Part shown: piece by piece, positions 57,569 through 64,000 of the stretch
Position numbering within the stretch: position 1 is the first letter of the stretch
How the letters are laid out: each line of letters starts with the position of its first letter
From: Microbacterium sp. BLY
GTDB taxonomy: Bacteria; Actinomycetota; Actinomycetes; Actinomycetales; Microbacteriaceae
NCBI RefSeq assembly: GCF_017939615.1
Contig: NZ_JAGKSR010000001.1
Span: 310,001-374,000, forward strand
DNA: 64,000 bases
Reading direction: 5' to 3'
Made by a program: the position numbers and the translations under genes
The notes under the pieces: model-generated
What the model was told of the DNA's origin: nothing
What the model saw: the letters and a program-made list of their open reading frames with translations, nothing else
Database searches by the model: none

Positions 57569-57790
57569 TCACGTCGCGACTTCGCGACGACGAACACGCC
57601 CCGCGATCTCTTTCAGGAAGCGCGCATCATCGACGGGAGGCGGCTCCGGAAGTACTGAAAGACCAGGCTCAAGCCGGCGCGCAGCCACACTGTGGTCTTG
57701 CCTCCACCGATGCTGGGTCCTCCCACCAGGAGAACGCGAACGGCTCTCGGCGTCGTAGTTTCGACGTGTGAGATGAGGGTGACTGCCGAA
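57569..57790 (-). pseudogene. Decayed DUF7882-type gene with frameshifts
   Basis: Reading minus, pieces that match the intact protein at 15218 lie in three frames: TLISHVETT, then SKLRRREPFAFSWWEDPA (compare TKLRRGEPLPFSWKED), then back in the first frame SIGGGKTTVWLRAGLSLVFQ (compare SIGGGRTTVWVHAHSNIVFK), then RSRLPSM or, in the third frame, ARFLKEIAGRVRRREVAT to a stop at 57569. At least two frame changes are needed and no start codon is clear, so the gene is dead. Sequencing error could account for one change, not easily for all. Confidence 0.7.
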
Positions 57791-57801
57791 GGAGCTCAGC
57801 T

Positions 57802-58245
57802 GTGCCATCAATGCCTGTCCCGCCACCACCCCCTGCGGGTGCTCCACACGCACCGGCTCCGATGGCGGCGACGAAAATGGGCCGCTGGCGGCCACTGAGC
57901 GCCGCGATGAACCAGCACTACGAGACACACCCTCTGTTCGGGCCGGAATACGACGCGATCTACTCTGACGGTGTTGTCTCCGACGAAGAGCAAGTCGCCC
58001 TCGATGCGATGCTCGCGGACGAGTCCGCGCAGTTCGCAGCGCTCGTCGACCCGATCCTTGACGCATGCACCGGTGTCGAAGACCTCTACGCCGGAGCGTT
58101 CGCCCACCGCGACAACGCCGACTGGGCGCTCCTCGACGTCGAATCGATGACGCGAGAAGAGATCAAGGCGGACTTCATCTTCTCCCGCTGCTATGAGAAG
58201 GAGTACCGCGAACGTTGCGCGCCTGCCGCCGAGATGAGACGCTGA
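57802..58245 (+). CDS. Hypothetical protein, 147 residues
   Basis: Pro/Ala-rich start (MPSMPVPPPPPAGAPH), then an acidic helical soluble domain (YETHPLFGPEYDAIYSDG, EEQVALDAMLADESAQFAAL). No family recognised. GTG 57802 is supported by AAGGAG 7 nt upstream. The 5' end abuts the decayed DUF7882 gene on the other strand. Confidence 0.7.
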   Translation: MPSMPVPPPPPAGAPHAPAPMAATKMGRWRPLSAAMNQHYETHPLFGPEYDAIYSDGVVSDEEQVALDAMLADESAQFAALVDPILDACTGVEDLYAGAFAHRDNADWALLDVESMTREEIKADFIFSRCYEKEYRERCAPAAEMRR

Positions 58246-58279
58246 CGGGACAGTCGGTCGACCACAGACGGGATGGTCC

Positions 58280-58573
58280 ATGAGCGTGTCAGAGCACCAG
58301 GCGACGGTCGATCACCCGCGGGGACGGTCTATGAGCCGTGCTGCCTTCCCCGCGTTCGCAGTCGCGCTCGCTATCTTTGCGGCCCTCGCGACGCTTTGGG
58401 CGGCGCCGGAACTCACCATCCGATACGCCAGCTTCGCGACGATGATCGCCGCCCTCGCCTCCGCAGTCGTGGCCGCCCGCCGAGGGCCGGCGGGCCTGCG
58501 CGCGGCCAGTGCCGTCGTCGCCGTGATCACCCTCATGCTCGGTTCCACGTTCTTCGGTCTGACCTACTCATAG
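58280..58573 (+). CDS. Small membrane protein, 97 residues
   Basis: Hydrophilic first 20 residues, then three short hydrophobic helices (FPAFAVALAIFAALATLW, FATMIAALASAVVAA, AVVAVITLMLGSTFFGL). No family recognised. ATG 58331 (MSRAAFPAF) would leave only the membrane part. No clear ribosome site. Confidence 0.6.
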   Translation: MSVSEHQATVDHPRGRSMSRAAFPAFAVALAIFAALATLWAAPELTIRYASFATMIAALASAVVAARRGPAGLRAASAVVAVITLMLGSTFFGLTYS

Positions 58574-58633
58574 ACCGAATCGCGCACCGTCCTGGCCGCG
58601 CAGGACGACGCGATCGCCCGCTCGGGCGGTAGC

Positions 58634-59263
58634 TCAACCCCCAGACAGCAGCGCCGCCACCTCTCCGAATGCTTCGCGGCGACGCGCCACTCGTGCGGCC
58701 CGCACGTCTACGTCGCGAACGAACAGCGCCTGCGGCGACGGATGAAACGTGCGCACCACCGTAAGCCCACCCTCGCGCTCGACACCCGGTGCGATGCGCA
58801 GCAGCCGGCGCCACGCATGATCGGCGTCACCGCCCTGCAGCAGCACGACCTCCAGTTTCGGCGCGAGCTCCAGCAGATGCAGGATCGTCTCGACGCCGGC
58901 ATCAAGCTCGGACGCCTTCGGCTTGCGGTTGATGTACCAGGGGTAGGCGTTCCACGGCAGCAGCTCGAAAGGCGAGATCCCCGCCGCCTCAAGCAGGATC
59001 GACTGCAGCTCTGCGCTGCCGTCGTCGTTCTCCACGCAGATGAAACCGCTGCCGACCTCATCCTGAGTCGCGGGCCCCGGATCGCGCAGGATGCTGAGCA
59101 CCCGCGCCTCGACACCGCCATGCAGCGGCGCGACGTACGGTGCCCAGCCTCGGCCCATCTCGCGCAACTCGTCGACGTACTCGTTGACGGGTGCGATGTG
59201 CGGCGCATAGCGGTCCGCCCACTGCTGGTCTCGGAACGACTTCAGGGCCATCCGCCTCGGCAT
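58634..59263 (-). CDS. Uracil-DNA glycosylase superfamily protein
   Basis: A 209-residue protein. The region VLSILRDPGPAT near residue 56 matches motif A of the UDG fold (water-activating loop plus Pro), NAYPWY lies in the recognition part, and FHPSPQALF is the His-containing motif B that holds the catalytic loop. Members of this actinobacterial group are annotated as uracil-DNA glycosylase but their base preference is not known. -10-like TACGGT (59275-59270) ends 6 nt before the ATG, so the mRNA may be leaderless. Confidence 0.85.
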   Translation of the reverse strand: MPRRMALKSFRDQQWADRYAPHIAPVNEYVDELREMGRGWAPYVAPLHGGVEARVLSILRDPGPATQDEVGSGFICVENDDGSAELQSILLEAAGISPFELLPWNAYPWYINRKPKASELDAGVETILHLLELAPKLEVVLLQGGDADHAWRRLLRIAPGVEREGGLTVVRTFHPSPQALFVRDVDVRAARVARRREAFGEVAALLSGG

Positions 59264-59505
59264 GACCCGACCGTATCAAAGCGTGTGCCACCAGCGGGGT
59301 CGAGGAGCCATGAGCGTGAGCATACGGGTTCCAGGTGCGCACTTAACAACGAAGCCCGCATCCCCGTCACTTTCAACGGGAGCAGGGACCCTCGAGGCGA
59401 CGGAGAGAGTTGGGCTCCAAATTGCACCCGGTTCTGAGAGGTCCCCCGCGGCGCTCGCTCGAAATCGGCACCAAAGATGCACCACGCCCCGCCCCAGATA
59501 CGGAA

Positions 59506-59529
59506 AAACCCCCGATTTCTCGGGGGTTT
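59506..59529 (-). terminator. Rho-independent terminator after tRNA-Ser
   Basis: AAACCCCCGA and TCGGGGGTTT form a perfect 10-bp stem with a TTTC loop; on the minus strand it ends in TTTTT. It lies 7 bp past the 3' end of the tRNA. Confidence 0.85.
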
Positions 59530-59535
59530 CCATGG

Positions 59536-59623
59536 CGGTGACGGTGGGATTTGAACCCACGGTAGGGGGTTACCCTACACAACTTTTCGAGAGTTGCACC
59601 TTCGGCCGCTCGGACACGTCACC
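59536..59623 (-). tRNA. tRNA-Ser (CGA)
   Basis: An 88-nt class II tRNA on the minus strand: acceptor GGTGACG/CGTCACC, anticodon stem CAACT/AGTTG with loop CTCGAAA (anticodon CGA, reads UCG), long variable arm around GTAGGGTAACCCCCTAC, T arm GTGGG-TTCAAAT-CCCAC and discriminator G73. CCA not encoded. Confidence 0.95.
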
Positions 59624-59668
59624 GCGGATCAGTTTACGACACCGGGGCCGACCGCGCGAATCGGCGGG

Positions 59669-60715
59669 TCACCAGGCAGCGGCGACCTCGGCGTGGGCGC
59701 GGAGGATGCCGTCGGTCGACCCGGCGGGGGCGCGGCCGATGCCGCACTCCGTCGCGACGCCGAACGCGGGCGCGAACGGCGCCGCGGCGGCGATCCGGCG
59801 ACGCGCGCCGTCCGCACCGTCCTCCCGGTGCACGAGGCCGAGGTAGAGCTCGTCGACGGGCGTGAGGTCGGCGAGCGGGGCGAAGTACGCCGCGTCGTCG
59901 TGGCCGATCGGCACGGGGAGGTGCAGCCAGGTGAGTGTGCGGTGGGACGCCGCGATCACGGCGTTGGCGTAACGGACGAGGGTGCCGGCGTCGGCCGGTT
60001 CGAAGAAGTGCTTCTCCCCCGCGTCGCCGTAACAGAGGTGCACGCCCACCTCGACGTCGTCCGGAACGGCGTCGACGAGCGCGGCGAGACGCGACACGAG
60101 GCCGTCGAACGGGTCGCCGGGCCACCACGCTTCCATGACGGCGCCGTAGCCGGAGGCGCCCTCGATGATGCCCATCTCGCTGGCGACGTCCCACTGCACC
60201 GCGAGGTCGTCGTGCGGGATCGAGGTGAGGATCCCGTCGAGCTCCCGGAGCATGGCGGCGGTGTAGACGGGTTCGATCGCGGCCCGGTCGTCGCCGTGGA
60301 AGAACGAGGCGATGACGGCGAGCGGGGTGGGCAGCGACACCTGGAACCGGGTGCCCGCCGGCACCACGCCCTCCTCCCGGAGCCGGGCGAAGAGCCCGTA
60401 CGACTCGATCGCGGCCGATGCATAGCCCAGCGGCGGCAGCGCGATCGTCGCGGGGTCGACGCCCTCGGCGATGCGCAGGCCCCGGGCGTCGATGCCGGCG
60501 GGGAACGGGATGGGCTCGTCGCCGATCCGCTCGATGCCGTCCGCCTGCCCGATGACGTCGGGCTGGAACATGATCCAGTGGAATCGCTTGCCGACCTCGC
60601 CGTCCGGGATGCGGCGCAGGCGGTCGCCGAGCAGCTCCGCGGCGGTGCGCATCGTGGTCTCTGCGTCGTCGAAGTTCACACTGCCCACGAGAAGGGCACC
60701 CTGGGGCTGCGTCAT
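59669..60715 (-). CDS. MetE C-terminal-like zinc protein (cobalamin-independent methionine synthase-like)
   Basis: A 348-residue protein with a single barrel domain like the C-terminal half of MetE. The zinc ligands are visible: His226-x-Cys228 (GVHLCYGD) and Cys324 (ATECGIGR), with a Glu in SEMGIIEG as the fourth. The N-terminal folate-binding half of MetE is absent. Such short proteins are methyltransferase-like with unknown methyl donor or acceptor. -10-like TATTCT ends 6 nt before ATG 60715. No corrinoid or methionine gene is adjacent. Confidence 0.8.
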   Translation of the reverse strand: MTQPQGALLVGSVNFDDAETTMRTAAELLGDRLRRIPDGEVGKRFHWIMFQPDVIGQADGIERIGDEPIPFPAGIDARGLRIAEGVDPATIALPPLGYASAAIESYGLFARLREEGVVPAGTRFQVSLPTPLAVIASFFHGDDRAAIEPVYTAAMLRELDGILTSIPHDDLAVQWDVASEMGIIEGASGYGAVMEAWWPGDPFDGLVSRLAALVDAVPDDVEVGVHLCYGDAGEKHFFEPADAGTLVRYANAVIAASHRTLTWLHLPVPIGHDDAAYFAPLADLTPVDELYLGLVHREDGADGARRRIAAAAPFAPAFGVATECGIGRAPAGSTDGILRAHAEVAAAW

Positions 60716-60733
60716 GCCCTCAGAATATCCCTC

Positions 60734-60815
60734 GCCGACCCACCCCTTTCCGGCCGAGCCACCCCTCTGCGTGCGACCGGAAGGGGGTGGGACACACGCA
60801 AGGGGGTGGGTCGGC
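60734..60815. repeat. Inverted and direct G-rich repeats in the divergent promoter region
   Basis: GCCGACCCACCCCTT (60734-60748) pairs with AAGGGGGTGGGTCGGC (60800-60815) over 15 bp with one bulge. Inside, AAGGGGGTGGG is repeated at 60781 and 60800, 19 bp apart. It lies between the MetE-like and oxygenase-like genes and may be a regulatory array. Confidence 0.6.
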
Positions 60816-60831
60816 GGAGGGGCGGTCGGGA

Positions 60832-60845
60832 TTAGGATTACCTAA
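60832..60845. promoter_or_regulatory. DtxR/IdeR-like palindrome before the oxygenase-like gene
   Basis: TTAGG-ATTA-CCTAA is a perfect inverted repeat resembling the half sites of DtxR/IdeR boxes (TTAGG...CCTAA) but with a shorter spacing than the usual 19-bp site. -10-like TAGGAT (60833-60838) overlaps it. It lies 46 bp before the ATG. Confidence 0.4.
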
Positions 60846-60891
60846 GAACCCGCCGCCTCCGGGGGCAGAACGACGGGAAGGATGCAGCAGC

Positions 60892-61674
60892 ATGGGATTC
60901 ATCACCTCCGCGGCGCTCGCCGAGACCGGATACGTGGTCCTCGACGACGAAGCCACCCCGGTGGACCCGTCCGAGTGGCAGGACCTCGAGTACGTCGGCT
61001 GGCGCTCCTCCGGCATCACCCGCTTCGCGCCCCTGACGAGCTACGCGGGCGAGATCGACTGCAACGGCTTCTGGAACCACACCCCGCCGCGCACCGACAA
61101 GGACGGCGTCTGGATCCCGTCGCAGGTCGCCGTCGCCCCGACCCTGCAGCGACGCGCGCTGGCACCCGGTGCCGGCATCGGTCGCTGCCGCGTGATCGAA
61201 CTCCAGCCGAACGACTACGCCGACGCGATCTACAACCTGCACCAGGACGACAACAACCGCCTGAACGAGCCGGGCACCGGCTGGGTGGTCCGCGGGTACT
61301 ACAACCTCACCGACGACACCGACTCGATGCTCATCCTCCGCTCCGCCCGGTTCGACCCGGCCACCGAGGTCCGGCTGCCACTGCGCGCCGGCTCCCGGAT
61401 CATCGTCGACACGCAGCGCTTCTGGCATGCCGTGTGGCACCGCGGCACCGGCCCGCGGTATGCGCTCATCACCTCCTGGACCAGCGGTCCCGAGCTCGAC
61501 GCGTACATCGCCGCGCACCACGGCGACCCGCACCCGCCGACCGTCGACCTCGATCCGCGGCTCGTCGACGAGGCCCAGGTCGAGATGCACCGCCGGATCG
61601 AGGAGCGCCGTCGCGCGTTCGAGGCGCAGGGCATCGTGATGGAGCCGCCCGCCGACATGAACCTCGTCGGCTGA
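60892..61674 (+). CDS. Fe(II)/2-oxoglutarate oxygenase-like protein
   Basis: A 260-residue protein with a jelly-roll pattern. The facial triad would be His117-x-Asp119 (NLHQDDNN) and His179 or His183 (RFWHAVWH), with Arg189 (GPRYALITSW) binding the 2-oxoglutarate carboxylate; the spacing is right for the superfamily. No closer family recognised. GGAAGGA lies before the ATG. A DtxR-like palindrome upstream would connect it with iron, in agreement with an iron enzyme. Substrate unknown. Confidence 0.72.
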   Translation: MGFITSAALAETGYVVLDDEATPVDPSEWQDLEYVGWRSSGITRFAPLTSYAGEIDCNGFWNHTPPRTDKDGVWIPSQVAVAPTLQRRALAPGAGIGRCRVIELQPNDYADAIYNLHQDDNNRLNEPGTGWVVRGYYNLTDDTDSMLILRSARFDPATEVRLPLRAGSRIIVDTQRFWHAVWHRGTGPRYALITSWTSGPELDAYIAAHHGDPHPPTVDLDPRLVDEAQVEMHRRIEERRRAFEAQGIVMEPPADMNLVG

Positions 61675-61677
61675 GAC

Positions 61678-63345
61678 TCAGACCGTCCGGCCGCCCTCGA
61701 TCCGCACGACCCGGTCGACCGTCCCCGCGGGCGGCGCCACGTGCGAGATGAGCAGCACCGACTGCTCCCCCGTCGCCCGCAGCAGGTCGCGCAGCAGGAC
61801 GTCCGACGCCTCGGGATCCACGCCCGCCGTCGGCTCGTCCAGCACGAGCACCGGGAACCCCCGGAGCAGCGCGCGAGCCAGCGCGATCCGCTGCGCCTGT
61901 CCGCCCGACACCAAGGCACCGCGGTCTCCGACGCGGGCATCGAGTCCGCCACGCTCGCGCACCCACCCGGCGAGCCCGACCCGGTCGAGCACGGCGAGCA
62001 GCTCGTCGTCCGTGGCGGTGTCCTTCGCGAAGAGGAGGTTCTGCCGCACGTCCTCGTCGAACAGCTGCGGGTGCTGCTCGCACAGTCCCACGATGCGCCG
62101 CAGCGACGGACCGGACAGGGTGGCGGCGTCGATGCCGTCGATCCGGTACTCGCCGTCGACGCGCAGGAAGCCCACGAGCGCGGCGGCGAGCGAGCTCTTG
62201 CCCGCGCCGCTCGCTCCGGACACGAGCACCCGCTCGCCCGGCGCGAGGTCGAGGTCCACGCCGCGCAACGCCGGCGCGCCCCCGGGCCAGTGCGCCGTGG
62301 CACCGCGCAGTGTGAGGGCGGGCACGCCGTCGACCTCCCGGTCCTCCCCCGCGTCGGTGCGCAGCTCCGGCGGCATCCGGTCGGGGAGCACGTCCACGAT
62401 GCGCTCCGCGCTCGCACGGACGCTGCGCCACGAGGCCGCGGCGATCGGGACGGCGCCGAAGACCTCGAACACGACCATCGGCACGAGCACCGCGACCGCG
62501 AGCCACGGCGCATCGATCTCCCCGGTGCTCAGGCCGGGCGCGGCCACGGCGAGCGCCCACACCGACGCGACGCCGGCCATCAGCGACACGACTCCGGCGG
62601 CGACGGCCTGTGCGAGCGACGCCCGGCCGACGACCCGGCGCAGGGCTGCGTCGGCGACGCGGACCCGCTCCCGGGCCTGCGCCTCCGCACCGAACGCGAG
62701 CAGGACGTCGAGGCTGCCGAAGTAGTCGACCAGGGCGGCGGACACCTCGGCCCGTCGGGCGGACACCGCGGCCTCCGCGCGCGAGCCGAAGACCCAGCCG
62801 AGCCCGACGGCCGCGAGCGCGGCGACGAGGAGGCAGACGGCGAGGGTCAGCGCGGCGGGCGGCGAGACGAAGGCGAGGAAGCCCACGGCCCCGAGGGCCA
62901 CGACGCCCGAGACGGCGAGCGGCTGCACCACCCGGAGCGGGAGGTTCTGCAGGTTCTCCACGTCATCGACGAGCGCCGCGAGCACCTGCCCCCGGTCGGT
63001 CGCGCCGAGACCGGCGGGCGAGAGCGGGATGAGCCGGCGCACCATGTCGGAGCGGGTGGTCGCGAGCTGCCGGAGCGCGGCGTCGTGCCCGCTCAGTCGT
63101 TCCAGATACCGCGTGACGGCGCGGGTCACCGCGAAGAACCGCACCCCGACGACCGCGATGGACAGCGGCACGAGCGAGTCGACGATCGACGCGCTCACGA
63201 TCAACCAGCCGCTCACGGCGAGGAGGCTCACCGCAGCGGCCGCCGACAGCACCCCCCAGATCAGTCCGGGCAGGAATCGGCGGAACGGCGGCTGCGCGAG
63301 CCGGAGCACGTCGCGGACCCGCTCGCTGCGCGTCGTCGCGGTCAT
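61678..63345 (-). CDS. cydC: Thiol reductant ABC exporter subunit CydC
   Basis: A 555-residue half-transporter: six membrane helices (residues about 20-310) with the CydC pattern LLAVSGWLIVSASI and VGVRFFAVTRAVTRYLERLSGHDAALR, then the ATPase domain with Walker A SGASGAGKSS, signature SGGQAQRIA, Walker B VLVLDEPTAGVDPE. With CydD it exports glutathione/cysteine-type thiols and is needed for cytochrome bd assembly. ATG 63345 overlaps the cydD stop by 4 nt. Confidence 0.93.
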   Translation of the reverse strand: MTATTRSERVRDVLRLAQPPFRRFLPGLIWGVLSAAAAVSLLAVSGWLIVSASIVDSLVPLSIAVVGVRFFAVTRAVTRYLERLSGHDAALRQLATTRSDMVRRLIPLSPAGLGATDRGQVLAALVDDVENLQNLPLRVVQPLAVSGVVALGAVGFLAFVSPPAALTLAVCLLVAALAAVGLGWVFGSRAEAAVSARRAEVSAALVDYFGSLDVLLAFGAEAQARERVRVADAALRRVVGRASLAQAVAAGVVSLMAGVASVWALAVAAPGLSTGEIDAPWLAVAVLVPMVVFEVFGAVPIAAASWRSVRASAERIVDVLPDRMPPELRTDAGEDREVDGVPALTLRGATAHWPGGAPALRGVDLDLAPGERVLVSGASGAGKSSLAAALVGFLRVDGEYRIDGIDAATLSGPSLRRIVGLCEQHPQLFDEDVRQNLLFAKDTATDDELLAVLDRVGLAGWVRERGGLDARVGDRGALVSGGQAQRIALARALLRGFPVLVLDEPTAGVDPEASDVLLRDLLRATGEQSVLLISHVAPPAGTVDRVVRIEGGRTV

Positions 63346-64000
63346 GCACTCACCCCCAGCGCCACGATCCGGTCGGCGATCTCCCGCGCCGAGCGACGGT
63401 GCGACACGAGGAGGACGACCGCTCCGGCGTCGGCGCGCTGCCGCAGCGACCGCCAGAGGCGCTCCTCGGTTTCCGGGTCGAGGGCGCTGGAGGGCTCGTC
63501 GAGCGCGAGCACCCGCGCCGCGCCGTCGTCGTGCCGGTACAGCGCCCTGGCCACCGCGACGCGCTGCGCCTGCCCGCCGGACAGCCCCGCGCCCTGCACA
63601 CCGAGAACGCGGTCGGCGTCGATCCCCTCCGCGCACGCGGCGTCGAGCGCCCGGCGCACACGGGCGAGGTCGGGAGCAGCATCGCCGAGGGCGACGTTCT
63701 CCACCACCGTGCCGCGCAGCAGCCCCGGCGCCTGCCCAGCCCAGGCGAGCCAGTCGGACGGCGCGAGCGCGGCGACGTCCCGCCCGCCCCAGGTCGCCGT
63801 CCCCGTGTAATCCACCGCGCCGCGGAGGGCCGCGAGCAGACTCGACTTTCCGGAGCCGCTCGGCCCCTCGATCAGGGTCACGGTCCCCGGCTCCGCGACG
63901 AACGACACCGGCGGGAGGTCTCGCACGCGGAGTCCCTCGACCACGAGTTCCCGTCCCGCCTGCACGACCCCGACACGACTGTCAGCCGATTCCGCGGGGT
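63342..64000 (-). CDS. cydD: Thiol reductant ABC exporter subunit CydD, C-terminal part
   Basis: The frame is open to the right edge, so only about 219 C-terminal residues are present: the ATPase domain with Walker A GPSGSGKSS, Q-loop WAGQAPGLLRGTV, signature LSGGQAQRV, Walker B VLALDEPSSALDPE and H-loop SHRRSA. Coupled to cydC by a 4-nt overlap, the usual cydDC order. The membrane domain, and possibly cydAB, lie beyond the window. Confidence 0.9.
   Translation of the reverse strand, partial: PAESADSRVGVVQAGRELVVEGLRVRDLPPVSFVAEPGTVTLIEGPSGSGKSSLLAALRGAVDYTGTATWGGRDVAALAPSDWLAWAGQAPGLLRGTVVENVALGDAAPDLARVRRALDAACAEGIDADRVLGVQGAGLSGGQAQRVAVARALYRHDDGAARVLALDEPSSALDPETEERLWRSLRQRADAGAVVLLVSHRRSAREIADRIVALGVSA

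Noticed and set aside
58635..58642. Fifth CAACCCCC octamer
   Set aside because: It covers the stop codon and last codons of the uracil-DNA glycosylase-like gene and is not upstream of a plausible start.
59264..59535. Attachment site or integrated element next to tRNA-Ser
   Set aside because: No second copy of the tRNA 3' end, no integrase or phage gene nearby; apart from the terminator I see nothing in this gap.
63342..64000. Truncated ABC ATPase as a broken gene
   Set aside because: The frame is open to the edge and continues with plausible codons; it is cydD cut by the window.

Overview
The window is high-GC (about 70%) actinobacterial chromosome. Gene content (DUF7882-type protein, DUF1269, DUF2243/CtaG pair, AztABCD zinc system, XRE/MmyB regulators, cydDC), gene-dense layout with many 1-4 nt stop/start overlaps, GAGGAGG ribosome sites and numerous apparently leaderless genes all point to Microbacteriaceae, most likely Microbacterium. 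I see no phage, insertion sequence, CRISPR array or rRNA; it reads as ordinary chromosome with several accessory catabolic and transport clusters. No gene-free stretch exceeds about 290 bases.

Left part (1-22 kb): an AraC regulator divergent from a carboxymuconolactone decarboxylase-like gene; a DegT-type aminotransferase, a tRNA-Cys and an AlaA-like aminotransferase translationally coupled to a MocR regulator with a palindromic operator over its own promoter; DedA, a DNA/RNA non-specific endonuclease, an old-yellow-enzyme reductase with its MarR gene, an MFS efflux/MarR pair, a DUF2243-CtaG pair, a flavin amine oxidase, SoxR, a Ser/Thr kinase with a highly charged helical tail, a ThrE exporter, and a zinc-ribbon/nuclease-like protein.

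Middle part (22-42 kb): a complete zinc importer (aztA divergent from aztB-aztD1-aztC-aztD2) around one perfect Zur/Fur-type palindrome, with two different AztD chaperones. Then a catabolic locus at 30.4-41.7 kb: GntR/FCD regulator, SDR dehydrogenase, mutarotase-like protein, sugar-porter MFS, D-aminoacylase-family amidohydrolase and an amino-acid-type ABC importer on the minus strand, facing an enolase-superfamily dehydratase, KDPG aldolase and PfkB kinase on the plus strand. The same operator core (TTGTCGACAA) occurs before the regulator and in the divergent promoter, so the whole set looks like one regulon feeding an acylated amino-sugar acid or related compound into a KDG/KDPG route.

Right part (42-64 kb): a wHTH/GNAT operon, a five-gene ABC/TetR/FtsX export operon, a CPBP protease, a type II toxin-antitoxin pair, a putative anti-sigma/ECF sigma pair, an MmyB regulator divergent from an SDR/F420-reductase-like pair, small membrane proteins (DUF1361, SdpI-like), a decayed DUF7882 pseudogene, a uracil-DNA glycosylase-like protein, tRNA-Ser(CGA), a MetE C-domain-like protein, an Fe(II)/2OG-oxygenase-like protein behind a DtxR-like palindrome, and cydC plus the 3' end of cydD at the right edge.

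The most useful regulatory observations are a set of TANNNT-N6-ATG leaderless promoters, several perfect operator palindromes next to their probable regulators, and the two-promoter GntR regulon.
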